DNA of 64,000 nt from Mytilinidion resinicola (lineage: Eukaryota > Ascomycota > Dothideomycetes > Mytilinidiales > Mytilinidiaceae): positions 111,076 through 175,075 of the forward strand of contig NW_022985476.1 of NCBI RefSeq assembly GCF_010093595.1, written 5' to 3'. The notes under the pieces were generated by a model. The model did no database searches, had not been told where the DNA came from, and was given only the letters and a program-made list of their open reading frames with translations. The translations under genes were made by a program, and so were the position numbers. Below are positions 1 through 12,608 of this stretch, piece by piece (the first letter of the stretch is position 1; every line of letters begins with the position of its first letter).

Positions 1-131
1 GTGGCTATGATGAGTTTGAGGGCCCTCATCTTCCAGAGACTGGGCATGTTGGAGAGGCCTTTCTGAGGAATAATGGGAGCAGGGCGTGTGGAGTTAATGG
101 TATTGGCTTCTTGCTTGGAGAGTACAATCAT
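1..131 (-). CDS. 5' end of an unidentified gene running off the left edge
   Basis: On the minus strand an open frame runs from an ATG at 131 to the window edge (about 43 codons). A second in-frame ATG at 47 is followed by a basic then hydrophobic stretch (MPSLWKMRALKLIIA), which looks like the start of a signal anchor or first membrane segment. Nothing else of the protein is visible, so no function can be given. It would be transcribed leftward, in tandem with the next minus-strand gene. It could be chance. Confidence 0.3.
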   Translation of the reverse strand, partial: MIVLSKQEANTINSTRPAPIIPQKGLSNMPSLWKMRALKLIIA

Positions 132-547
132 ATATATCGCATAAGATGGGCGAAAAAGCGATCAGAGCCTCCTTCAAGTAGCTTGATATTCTCCTTCGAT
201 TCTTATATCCTTCAGCGATTTCGCAGAGTTCATGTTCGTCTACATTAGTGGGGCGACCCGTTAGCAAAGTGGTTCTAGAATTCGAGCTGCTGACCAGAAT
301 ACAATTGCTATGAAGATCAAAAGGCTAGCCTCCCTATAATCTGCTTGTCAGCGCAAACAAGAAAACACATATACACGAACTACTTGAGACCTGAAAATGC
401 TGCTCTAAAATGATCATGAACCCAGCATTCATCAAATCCAGCCCGCCCTGTAGTCCGAGTCGACCATGGTCCTGCTCCACTCTGCTCCAACCCTATAAGC
501 CAATATTTACATTCCGAGCTCTTGATTCACCACCACCCCAAGGCTCC
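132..547. other. intergenic, nothing recognised
   Basis: About 400 nt between the possible gene at the left edge and the stop of the membrane protein gene. Only short shadow frames are present and I see no repeat or RNA gene. Confidence 0.4.
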
Positions 548-1849
548 CTAATCCCTCTTGCCAACCCCATACCCGTACCCGTTGTAACCGCCCCCATTAC
601 TAACCGGCAACCCATACCCTCCCCCACCCCCTCCATACGCCTTATCCCTCGCATACCGCCTCAGCCTCCGCGGCAGCTCCACGCCCCTGAAGTAGGCCAC
701 GCATATCGCTGCGCTCGCGCCCGCACTCAGCAAGCAATACACAATCGTGCTCGTGTATAAGTGCCCGCCCATGCCTCTCCACCCGCTGGGCAAGACGGTG
801 CCGGGGTACCACCGCACGCTGAATTGTAACGTCAATGGGTCCCCAATCGACACCCTCGCCTGCCGCGTGTGCGCAGAGACCGAGTACGCAGCCGCCGCGT
901 CGATTGTGCCTGGTGCTATAGCCTTCGGCGCCGCGTGCACGAGGAGGTTGAGCGCGTTGGAGATGTGGAGGTGGGAGAGCTGGAGCGTGCCCGCGAGGGC
1001 CATGATGAGGGGGGTGTAGAGGGTCGATTGGGTGCCCATGGCGCCTTTTTTCGTGGACTCGTCCGAGACGGTGTATTCGTCCGCGGGAGGAGCGGCGCCA
1101 GTGCCCGTGCCTGAGGAGGAGGGGAGGATGGAGGAGGGCAAAGGCCGTGAGGGGATGCGGCAGGTTAGGGGCGCGTCGTTGTGGACGTAGAATTCGAGGA
1201 GATGGAAGAAGGCGTCGTCTATGAATTCGATTGTGCAGTTGATTTCTGGGGTGGTTGGTTAGTAACTTTACGAGGGGGGATTTGGGGTGTATTGAACCTT
1301 TTTCTATCCCAAAGTGTAGCTCGAGTGGTCGACCGGTTTCGTTGCAAGTTGGGAAGGGGATGTATTCCAGCTGGCCTTGCTCGTCTGTAATCTTGGCACC
1401 CATAATGTTAGCTTCTCTTCTTCATGATGTTCTAGAGCCCTCATTGCGATTTTGTCCCTGGCCCTATCCATCCCATCTTTGCTTCCTATGTCTTTTACAG
1501 CACCTAAAATCTCCAGCAATGTCGTTTGCCCCATATCTTTCTTGTGCAGAGGCCTCCAATCCACGAAGTATAAAAAGGGTCTTACATGTTCACCAGTATC
1601 TCTACACTTCGTTAGCTATTGTCCACGCAAGAGGGTTGACCAGTGTCCAGATCGCGTGCAACACCACCAACCCAAGCTCAAAACATACATAGTCCGATTC
1701 AAACAGCTAACAGAAATCGCTTCGCCAGCCACATAGCTCTTCTCAATCAGCTTCAGCGGCTCCTGGCTCGACACCGCCGCGGCCAGCGCAATGTAGAACG
1801 TGTACACGACGGTGAAGGCCAGCCATGGGGAGTAGGACGAGCGCGACAT
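548..1849 (-). CDS. conserved fungal secretory/membrane protein of unknown function
   Basis: Three exons fit: 1849-1689, about 1419 (or 1416)-1298, and 1245-548, giving about 326 aa. Intron 1 has donor GTATGT. Intron 2 is 51 nt, with branch TACTAAC and acceptor CCCAG. The N-terminus (MSRSSYSPWLAFTVVYTFYIALAAAV) is a signal peptide or anchor, followed by a luminal domain with NRT and N-E-T glycosylation sequons and conserved-looking cysteines (SCLNRT, FPTCNET, INCTIEF, APLTCRIP). A second membrane helix lies near the C-terminus (STIVYCLLSAGASAAICVAY), followed by a short basic and Gly/Tyr-rich cytosolic tail. The arrangement resembles a widespread uncharacterised Pezizomycotina protein. That resemblance is from memory, and no function should be inferred. 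The length of intron 1 (about 265 nt) makes the exon 2 start the least certain part. Confidence 0.7.
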
Positions 1850-2346
1850 CGTGGGCGAGGAGGAGGTTAGGATCGAGGGAAAAAAGAGGGGACTATGGTA
1901 TGAGGGAGCACGCGATTGGGCTCGTAGACCTCATATGAGGAACATTGTTTGTGGTGCTGGTTGGCGGGATGCTAGTAAGCAACAGGTTGGTTTGTAGAGG
2001 CGATCCTTTCACAAGCGTGAAATTTATTCTAGGTTCTATTCTAAGAACAAGGGACTTTTTATATGGAGTTTTTCAGCACCGCTTAATCCTCATAGTAAGG
2101 TAGCAAGTCTAAGTTGAATAGTGAGTTTCGATATTTCCACCGTCTCGTTATATCTCATCGAGTTTGTAACAACGATCGATCTTCACGATCAAAATTCGAG
2201 GACGCCTTGGATTGTACAGCACTGTATTTTACTTATCAATTTCAATCTGAAACTATATACTACCCGTCTAGTGACCCTTCATCATTCCGCACCAGCCCAG
2301 TCGTGACACATTAGGGAAGTCGTTGCCTGATCTCCACACTCTGAAT
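1850..2346. promoter_or_regulatory. intergenic: upstream region of the membrane protein gene
   Basis: About 500 nt between the start of the membrane protein gene and the stop of the GPI gene (both minus strand). It must hold the promoter of the former and the terminator of the latter. No specific motif is convincing. Confidence 0.35.
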
Positions 2347-4237
<1,891 letters not shown>

Positions 4238-5347
4238 TTTGTCGAGTTATAGCCGTTGAGGAAAGGGGAGAAGCTACACTGAAAGCTGGGGCGGTCAACA
4301 ACAGACAAACACAGCAAGTGCGGGGTATCAAAGGCTCACGATGGGTTTCAGCAGCAAATTCTACAAGAGCCGGAGTTTCACAGAGGTCAATTGGCGAGAA
4401 AAGTAAGTATAGTAGAGAGTTCTGCGGTGGGGTGGTCGGAGGTGTCGTGATGTTTTGGGGGAGAAAGTGCCTGGAGAGATGGGTGGAAATGACAACTGTT
4501 GGCGGGGCACCTTTTGTTGGCGAAGTGGAGAGTGTGGGGGGATCCGTTCACAACACTGGTCCTTGAGCACCTACAAAGGTAGGACACTCATATATTTCAA
4601 TTGGGCCTGAACATTACGGCAAGAGTCAGGCCGTTCACTGAATGATTGCATTCATAATGGATTATACCGCAGCAAAGCCCACAAGCTAACTTGATGAATA
4701 ACCTCACTAAGCACTCCTCCAACATCACGTAATGCTGTACACCTCCGAGACACCGAGTGTGCGGAAGAGTTATCCAGAGGATCATCTGCGTCTGAAACTC
4801 ACGACAATGCGCTCTATGTGTGCGCACGGCCAGCTCATGCATCAAGAAAGGGAACCTCCGATACCGCTCGCAGGAAGATGTACTGGCTACGACTTGGATC
4901 TCCGTCCGTTCACACTTGCTCGCCACTATATTGGTTGCTTTAGTAGTTGGGCAAGCCGAAGAAAAGCTATGACAGACCAGCTGCCTGGTCAGGCTACCTC
5001 ACGCTATATCATGGACTGAAGCATGCTCTAAGTATTGTGTTGGATTTGATAGTTACAAGAAAGCAGTGTTCAAGATGCTACCGGCGCCAGAATGCCAAAC
5101 CCAATTCTCGCCATGAACAAGAAGATCTGCCCGCCATTGATCCCGCCCAAAAGAGAAAAGAAAAGAACTGTCCGCAGCTTCAAGTCACGCAGCGGTAGGC
5201 ACACGTGGTGCGCAGCGAGTGATGTGAACATCGTCTTCCCGTACACGACTGCCCAGCAGCGAGCGTGGCTGGTGAATAGTAAACTGCCGCTTCTGCGCCT
5301 CGAATGTCGTCGGAATCGTGATGAATTGCTTGTGCACAATGCCGTGT
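4238..5347. other. intergenic: GPI promoter side and 3' region of the YPK kinase gene
   Basis: About 1.1 kb lacking a credible gene. Short frames on both strands (for example 4732-5019 and 5092-5385) have no family features or intron signals. The right part is the 3' UTR and terminator zone of the kinase gene. The left part must contain the GPI promoter. Confidence 0.5.
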
Positions 5348-7539
5348 CTATCTCTCCGAAACGCCTTCGAACGACGGGTCCTTGACACTCCCGCCGGCAT
5401 CTCCGAGACCGGCGACTGGTCGGTTGTATGACCAGCCCGCGAATTGCTGTTGCATTGTCTGAGACAACATGGGTCCATCCACGTACGAGTCAGTGGGCGC
5501 CTCGGATGTGAATTCTCGATCAAAGTTGGCAGTGTCCCGTTGATCAACCTATGCAGATTAGAAGAGTGTTGAGCATAAGATGAACGAGGTTACTTACCAC
5601 ATTGGGCTTGAAGCTGGGCTCGTATTTGCGCTCCAAGAGCTTCCGCCAGTCAATGCTGTGGAAGAAGTAGTGAGACTTGATCTCCGCGGCACCCTTGGCA
5701 CCCAAACGCTTCTCTGCGTTCCTATCAAGAAGTCGAGTGAGGAGATCGCGTGCAGCAGGCGGCACAATTTCGGGTCCAGGGAAATGTAGGGGTTCTGTGA
5801 GAATCTTCCGGTACATGTCGTTGGTGTTTTCGTCGTAGAAGGGCGGCAGACCTGTCAACATCTCATATAAAAGGACACCAAGCGTCCACCAATCGACAGT
5901 CTTGGTGTATCCAGCACCTGTGAGGAGCTCAGGAGCCAGATATTCTGGGGTCCCACAGAAAGCTATCAATTGTTAGAAGGACCTAGAATGATATATGGAT
6001 TATCCTTACTGTTGGTCCTGTCTTCGTCCTTCATGTCAAGCTTGCAAAGACCGAAGTCACAGAGTGCAATATGCCCCGTGTAATCCAGAAGAATGTTTTC
6101 TGGCTTCAAGTCACGGTAAATGACATTGAATCCGTGCAAACACTCCAAAGCGCATAGTAGTTCTGCGGCATAGAATCGAGCTCGGTTGATGTCGAAGCGC
6201 TGCTCTTTCTGAAGATGGTGGAACAGTTCACCGCCATTGACGAAAGCGAGGACGAGATAGAGCTTCTCGGGTGATTGAAAGGAGAACTTTAGTGGTACGA
6301 TAAACGGGTTGTTGATCTGGGCGAGGACTGATCGCTCCGCAAGAGTGTGTGCGACTTCGGAGCGCGAGATGATATGGGCCTTGCGGATGGTCTTCAGCGC
6401 GTAGATACGATGTGTGTCACGCTTCCTACACCCCTGGTTAGACGTCGGTTCCACGACATCTCAAACTTGCACAACTTACTGGACTTGCATGACCTTGCCG
6501 AAACTGCCCTTCCCCACGACTTTGAGCAACTCGAAATCCTCGATCGTCAGTTTGTCTTGACGGTTCTCGACAAAGTTGACGCCGATCCTCATAGAACCTG
6601 TTCCATATCCAAGACTGACCCAATCAGCACCCGCCTGCGCCTTTCCGCGCTCCGACTCGGCATGAGCCGCCGCCGCCTTTTCCTTATCTTTCTTGCTCAG
6701 CTTTTGGTCCTCCACATACGGCTGTTGCTCCTCGAAGCGGGGGTTGACCTTGCAGGTGCCAATGAAAATATCGTCGTTTCTGCCGGCATTGGGAGCTGCG
6801 GAGGGATTGCGAATATAGAGGGAGATGTTCAGTTCAGTTGTCCGCGAGACATCGAATTTGTACTGTGTGTTTCCCCCTGCCCAGAGCGGGTTTTCTGGGG
6901 TACCTTGCACGGCGTTGATGAAGACCTGCTGCTTATCAAAGTCGACGAGAGCATACGGGAGGTATTTGGAAGAGTAGCGGCCGTGAATTGTAGGCACCGC
7001 GTTGATGCTTCCAGCTGCGGACTGCGGTCGATTGCTGGAATAGGAGCCAACCACACCACCCTGGTTTCGTGATGACGAATTGGGTCTCATGGACCCTGCA
7101 ACCGAGAAACCACCTGTGGAGAGCGAGCCTTGGTGGTGGCCGCTCGTGGTAAAGGCAGCCTCGGAACCCGCAGGGAGGGAGAAGCCTTTGCCCTCGTAGA
7201 GCGTTACTATGAGAATACCTGGCTTCAAGGGGGGCGGAGGAGGGGCAGCATTCGCTTCAGACGCAGCTACGAATGTTAGCACTGTCTCTGGAATCAGATT
7301 GTGCCAGACGTACCGATGCCATTGGGGTCCTTCGGATCGACGAGAGTCGCGCTGCTCGCGGTACTCGAAGGCTTTGGTGTGCTGTCGGCGACTATGGTCG
7401 AGGTGGACGAAGAACGGCTGAAGGTGTTCGCTAATGGGGCCAAATGCGTCTCCTTGAGCTCTGGTGGGAATGAGATAGCGTCTTCTAACAGCGTATCGCC
7501 AGGCGGCCTCTACTTACTCTTGGTGAGTTTCCAGGACAT
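5348..7539 (-). CDS. ypk1: YPK1/SGK-type AGC serine/threonine protein kinase (YpkA orthologue)
   Basis: Kinase downstream of TORC2 and PDK1 controlling sphingolipid and plasma-membrane homeostasis and polar growth. Six exons (7539-7518, 7460-7314, 7266-6480, 6425-6010, 5962-5598, 5548-5348) join in frame to 645 aa. The first exon is only 22 nt (MSWKLTK), a start typical of filamentous-fungal YPKs, and this decides the start codon. After a Ser/Thr-rich leader comes a C2-like region (PGILIVTLYEGKGF to IGTCKVNPRF). The kinase domain has VGKGSFGKV, ALKTIRK, YRDLKPENILL, ALCDFGLCK and TFCGTPEY; the activation-loop Thr codon is split by intron 4. The AGC tail has a turn-motif region (SEAPTDSYV) and the hydrophobic motif FAGWSY. 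All catalytic residues are intact. It is divergent from ADA2 across about 560 nt. Confidence 0.97.
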
Positions 7540-8101
7540 GCTTGCGGTGGTCGCCCGAGGGCCTTCACTCTGGGGTAAGACCGAGCGCGGTGAAGGCGGG
7601 GGAAGTAGAGGAGCAAGACGGCGGGCGGCGATGCCTCAGCGGCTTCTGCGCTGCGACTGAGACTTGTGTCGGGAACGAGCACGGCGGGATCAGTGGTGAT
7701 TCGAGATTGGAGGGTTTGAGGACGCAGAGAGGGGCGAGGCGGCTGGAACAGAGTGTTGATGGCTGAGTGAAGACGGGCTCGCTCGCTGCCCGCCCGCGCC
7801 CAGCGGACTGGACTGCCTGACTGGCAACGGAACGCCGCTCACTTGGCGGTCAGGGTTGCAGGGCTGCCTCAGCCCGACGCTGACCTCCAAGCGCGGGCTG
7901 GCGACGACATGCGCTGCGCCGACCTCGTTGCCACCATAACCTCGAATCTATTCACTGCCTCGCGCCCCCGAGCTCCTCCTTCGCCGGCCACGTCGTGCTG
8001 CCCTTCTCACCGCGCTGAGGGGCGTTGAGGGCGCATCAAGCCAACCCACCGACCACCCCTCGCACACCCCCTCACACCGCCACCACGTCCTGCATGGCAG
8101 C
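7540..8101. promoter_or_regulatory. bidirectional promoter region between ypk1 and ada2
   Basis: 562 nt, GC-rich, between two divergent start codons. It contains the 5' UTRs and promoters of both genes. Shadow frames cross it, but none has gene-like features. No TATA box or named operator can be claimed. Confidence 0.6.
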
Positions 8102-9727
8102 ATGGGGCTCATCAAGAAGAAGACGGCATCGCGGGGCACCGAGGGCGGCGTGAAGTACGTCTGCGACGTGTGCTCCGCCGACATCACCGCAACTGTGAGT
8201 GCCCACGACGCGGACTGCATACTTTCGTCCGACCGCAGAATGCCAAGACTAACCGCCTCCTAGGTCCGGATACGCTGTGCAAACGCCGCCTGCCACGAAT
8301 ACGACCTCTGCGTGCCGTGTTTCGCGGACGGCAAGTTCTCGCGCGACCACGACCCCAAAACCCACTCCTTCCAAGTCATCGAACAGCACTCGATCCCGAT
8401 ATTCACCGAAGACTGGGGCGCCGACGAGGAATTGGCCTTGCTGGAAGGCGCCGAAACGTATGGGCTCGGGTCGTGGGCCGACATAGCAGATCACATTGGC
8501 GGATGTCGGATGAAGGACGAGGTGCGGCAACATTACATCGACACCTATTTGAACAGCTCCAAATTCCCTCTTCCTGAACACGCCAGTCCAAACGACAAAC
8601 GGCTCAGCGATGCTGTCCCCCGCGAGGTCTTCCAGGCTCGCAAGAAGCGGAGGATCGAGGACAGGAAAGAAGATGCCCGGAACGCGCCACCCGCCACGCC
8701 CAAACAGAAGCCCACGGCTAGTGTACCGGCATGTCACGAAGTTCAAGGCTACATGCCCGGTCGGCTGGAGTTTGAGACCGAGTATTTCAACGAAGCCGAG
8801 GAAGCTGTGCAGCATATGCAGTTTGACCCCGGAGATGGCGTCAACCAACGAACGGGGGAAACAGAGCCAGAGATGGAGCTTAAGATGACGGTGATGGACA
8901 TCTACAACTCGCGGTTGGACGCGCGAGTGGAGAGGAAGAAGATTATATTCGAGCACAAACTACTGGAATACAAGAAAAACGCCCTAGCAGACAAGAAGCG
9001 CACGAAAGAGGAACGAGAACTAATGAACAAAGCCAAGCCTTTCGCGCGAATGATGAAGCACGAAGACTTCAAGAGCTTCTGCGAAGGTCTGGAGTACGAA
9101 CACAACCTAAGACAGGCCATCGGCTGTCTGCAAGAATGGAGGCAGTTGCAGATTGGAGATCTGAAGTCGGGCGAGAAATACGAGCAAGAGAAGCAGCTAC
9201 GACAGAGTCGCGGCCCGCCAGTAGGCCAGTTCGATCGATTAGCAGCCAGCCGCATCAGCAAGCCAACCCCGCCGATCGAAACACCATCCGCAACCACCGC
9301 CTTGACATCGCCGGGACTGGCACTGCGCCTGAACAACGGCTTATCAACACCTCCACCAGATAGAGTTCTCCCAAATGGGACCAACGGAGTCAACGGCACC
9401 AACGGCTTGACCAACGGTGTTGGCATGGCGCACGTGAAGCCAAAATTCTCGATCCAAGCCCTCCCTAACACGGTCCCGCTCAAGTTCGGCAAAGAGAACC
9501 AAGCAGACCTGCACCTTCTCACGCCCGAGGAGCAAGAAGTCTGCAGCATGCTGCGCATCATGCCGAAGCCCTACATGGTCATCAAGGAGGCGATGCTCCG
9601 CGAAGCGCTGAAGCAGGGCGGCAGCATGAAGAGGAAGATGGCACGCGAGGTGTGCAAGATCGACGCCAACAAGTGCGGCAAGCTGTTTGACTTTTTTGTT
9701 TACAGCGGCTGGATTTCCAAGGCGTAG
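8102..9727 (+). CDS. ada2: SAGA/ADA complex transcriptional adaptor ADA2
   Basis: Nuclear adaptor that holds and stimulates the Gcn5 histone acetyltransferase in SAGA/ADA. Exons 8102-8194 and 8264-9727 give 518 aa. The 69-nt intron has donor GTGAGT and acceptor CTCCTAG. The start MGLIKKK is followed by a ZZ zinc finger (CDVC...CANAAC...[10 protein letters not shown], about residues 20-65), then a SANT/Myb domain ([20 protein letters not shown], about 85-135), the ADA2 central region with [18 protein letters not shown] and a helical basic stretch, an Asn/Gly-rich linker, and a C-terminal SWIRM domain ([20 protein letters not shown] to WISKA). Length and domain order match fungal ADA2. The second, ATG-rich open frame inside exon 2 is not an independent start. 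Confidence 0.97.
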
Positions 9728-11012
9728 GGGCGCCTGCTTACTCTATCATTGCTCGGAGTACCTACATTTTGGGCGGTCGGGGGCCGATGGCGTTACGCTT
9801 TTGATACCCGGAGCGTGGGCTGGATGTGTTTAGGTATGGGTGGCATGGTATAGGACTGTTCAAGTAGCACTATTCAACTGAAATAGGATGCTTATCCAGT
9901 ACTCCTAGTGCTGCTGTGGCAAAATATTTGGTAACTCTGAATCTTCCTTCTGTGAAAACTTATGATCACTCGTCTGCCGGTGTCTGGGATGGCCCAGCGC
10001 ATCATCAGAAAATCAAGTGAGATCTATACTGCTATACACCGTGAATCAGAGCAGTTCCAAGACCCTGTCCTACAGTCGATTCTGTGCCTTCCTACAACGC
10101 GATGGCGCCTCCGCGTGAGCGGGGCGGAGTATAAACCTCTTCTCAGCAAACTGTTTCGTCATGTCATAAACAATTCACGGATGTCACTACATCACGTGGT
10201 CACTTTAAGCGAAGATCTCGAGCTTTAACACATCGAGGGTATAAGCAATTCACTGATATCATGCTGCGATCACGTGAGCATGAAATTAGTTCAAGGCGTA
10301 GAAGATCGACAATACAAAGGTTAACAACTTAGGCTTCATGAGTCCTCAGGAGGTGACTACGGCAATGACTCGGTTTAGAGAGCTGAGGTTATAGAAGGAG
10401 AGGACGGGCCGCTGGGATCGGTGGGGCTATGAGCACGGCCACGCCAGAGCTGGGTCGATCAAAACGAAATCAAAAAAGGTGGTTTCACGATAGGAGAAGC
10501 TTGCAGATGATAGAAAGACTACGAAGGTTTGAAAAGGTAATTTTTGAGTGCAAGATCAATACAGCGATTTTCTTATCGCCACATCTCTAGTCACAAGTGA
10601 ATGTTAGCACAGATCGAAACATTACTATGTCCTAATGACAATATTAGAGATCTATATGGTGATCTAGTTACGAGTAAGTGTCATTGTGTCAGCAGACTAT
10701 CATTCTACAGTTACTTTAGCAAATGGGAAGGCAGACTCTACGGAAGTCATCTGGGGCTCTAACCGTTCTTTGTTCGAGTATCTCTTTTGATCGATTGTTA
10801 GTCGATTCGCCTTTGTTTTGTGCCTGCCATTTGTCTGATGCCTCATAACTATGGTTAACGTATCTGTATACCATTACAGACATCGACAACGCCATCGAAG
10901 CACGAAAACGCTAAAGATCTATCAGCGAATAGTGCCAGCACGTCCGCAGAAGTGCAAAGATAAACAGACTCACCAGTACTCGAGAGTAAGAAGTAATCGC
11001 CGCGGTGAAAAT
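9728..11012. other. intergenic, left flank of the HEPN gene island
   Basis: About 1.3 kb without a convincing gene, less GC-rich than the ada2 side. It contains a pair of short direct repeats, each ending in CACGTG (10171-10276). An open frame at 9962-10228 has no recognisable feature. An ATG at 10851 is in frame with the downstream gene, but the 54 residues it would add are low-complexity and basic, so I treat them as 5' UTR. Confidence 0.4.
10171..10276 (+). repeat. two imperfect ~30-bp direct repeats ending in CACGTG
   Basis: CAATTCACGGATGTCACTAC followed by ATCACGTG (10171-10198) is echoed by CAATTCACTGATATCATGCT followed by GCGATCACGTG (10246-10276). Both copies carry a CACGTG E-box at the same relative place, upstream of the HEPN genes. 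They could be a duplicated bHLH-factor site or a relic of a repeat. Confidence 0.4.
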
Positions 11013-12107
11013 ATGGCGTCCACAACAGGCCCCAGGCCGAGGTTCGATTCCCCCGGTGCATTTGTCCAGGGGATGATTAACGAGATCGATGAATTGCTAG
11101 AAACGGCAGGGAAGACAGACACCCAACGACTAGTACGAGACCTTCCGCTAGAGCTGGACGCATTCAGGGCGAAATTCGAAGCGGTGAAGAGGAGTGTTCC
11201 TTCGGACTGGGACGCCTTCCTAGAAGATGTGGAGAACACCGACGAAGCGTCTAGAATTCAGGGGGATGTGACGGATTTCCGAGATACAGTAGACGCTTAC
11301 ATGCGGCTGCTAGGCTCAGTGATTACGGCCCAAACACTTAGAACCGCTCCTAGTTCATACCAGATCCGACAAGATAGACTGGCAGCTGAAGCCATGTTAC
11401 CTCGGAACGACTATGGTCTCGCGGGTGCCAGTTCATGGGCAAATGCGGCTCTTAATACGGTCCAAAGCACTGCATTGTCAGTTGCAGCAGGAGATCTTCC
11501 GGTGGACTATGAAACGTGTAACAAAGTATTGTGGACGGCCAAGTATGCTAAAGAGCACGCGGAGAAGATTAAGACGTTTAGCCAAAGGGCAGGGTTCGAC
11601 GAAAAAACGTATACGAATATCGAAGACGAGATAGACAGTGATACAAAGCTTGCCAAGTTAGCGTTGAAAGATGCGATGAATCAACGTTTCATCTGTCTTC
11701 ATAGCACGGTGCAGATTCTGAACGAGACAGTTAAGAACGATTCAGTCAGTCTTAAGAAGGCGTGGATAGAGGATAGAAAGGCACCTTTATTCGTCAACCA
11801 TTGTCTGAATATCGAGTGGAGCATGGGGCCTAGAAGGAACAGACTTGCGCATGCGTATGGTGTGCCAAATATGGTTATTCCGGAAAAGTATCAGGCGTTT
11901 GACCCCAGGGACCACTGGAATCATGTATGGGCCATTTACGAGGATCTTATAAATGCGCTCGATGAGGTCATTGAGACCATAAGACCAATGCACGAGAAGG
12001 CCTTATGGCAAAAGAGGAATGAAGATGGATACTGGGTTGACGGCGAAAATATTGATCCTTGGACTCAGTCTAGAAGTGAAGGCGCTGGATCTCAAAATGC
12101 AAACTAG
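11013..12107 (+). CDS. uncharacterised protein with HepT/HEPN-like C-terminal domain (paralogue 1)
   Basis: Intronless, 364 aa from the ATG at 11013 (MASTTGPRPR); an in-frame ATG at 10851 would add 54 poor-looking residues. The N-terminal half is predicted helical and has no recognised family. The C-terminal part (about residues 195-325) has the HepT-like layout: a helix KDAMNQRFICLHSTVQIL, a helix ending in RNRLAHAY (R275, H280, Y282; the R-x4-H-x-Y pattern of HepT/HEPN RNases), then a closing helix HVWAIYEDLINALDEVI. In known HEPN proteins the Arg and His form the RNA-cleaving site, and in HepT the Tyr is modified by the partner MNT nucleotidyltransferase. No nucleotidyltransferase-like gene is visible nearby. 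The RNase role is inferred from the motif alone. A tandem paralogue follows 501 nt downstream. Confidence 0.7.
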   Translation: MASTTGPRPRFDSPGAFVQGMINEIDELLETAGKTDTQRLVRDLPLELDAFRAKFEAVKRSVPSDWDAFLEDVENTDEASRIQGDVTDFRDTVDAYMRLLGSVITAQTLRTAPSSYQIRQDRLAAEAMLPRNDYGLAGASSWANAALNTVQSTALSVAAGDLPVDYETCNKVLWTAKYAKEHAEKIKTFSQRAGFDEKTYTNIEDEIDSDTKLAKLALKDAMNQRFICLHSTVQILNETVKNDSVSLKKAWIEDRKAPLFVNHCLNIEWSMGPRRNRLAHAYGVPNMVIPEKYQAFDPRDHWNHVWAIYEDLINALDEVIETIRPMHEKALWQKRNEDGYWVDGENIDPWTQSRSEGAGSQNAN

Positions 12108-12608
12108 AATGGAGGTAATGGGGGCAGCTCTCAGATGCAGCTATACATGCTAGTGATAAGTTTGAATAGCTAGTAGTAGAATTTTAATATTTATCCAGTC
12201 AACAGGTTGCGTCCAAAAAGAAATTTGCGTTGATCATGGATCTTAAATTCGGTATGAATGCCTCCAAAATAGTGACCTACTCAAAAGGGTATACTAGCTC
12301 AGTCGTTGGGTCATACTACGGGCTAGGAGTTGATTCGTCGCTCGAGGGGTTCAGCTAAGGCAATGCTTGAGGGATGCTCTTTATTCGCTTGCTCGTCATT
12401 GGTCTTTATTCGGGAATTAGCCTTTGTGCAGCGCTTTGTATTTACATATCACCTAGCCACTCTTTGTGTTATTGTAGACACCAAAAACGTGAGCAAAGTA
12501 CCTGGCAAGCTCTAGAGATTCTTTTCATTGATATTACGAAGATAACTCAGTACCAAATATATATATCACCTCCTTGGCGAAGCCCGAGCATAGATTGATT
12601 TGAGAGAG
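12108..12608. other. intergenic between the two HEPN-like paralogues
   Basis: 501 nt, fairly AT-rich. It must contain the terminator of paralogue 1 and the promoter of paralogue 2. Frames at 12330-12598 are shadows without features. Confidence 0.45.

Noticed and set aside
642..1403. 253-codon minus-strand frame overlapping the first membrane protein gene
   Set aside because: Starts in true exon 2 but reads through the intron into the wrong frame (Arg/His/Pro-rich); the spliced frame gives a sensible membrane protein.
8249..8956. 235-codon minus-strand frame over ada2
   Set aside because: Shadow of a clearly conserved exon encoding ZZ and SANT domains.
10851..11012. 54-residue N-terminal extension of HEPN paralogue 1
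   Set aside because: Basic, low-complexity, no counterpart in paralogue 2; better read as 5' UTR.
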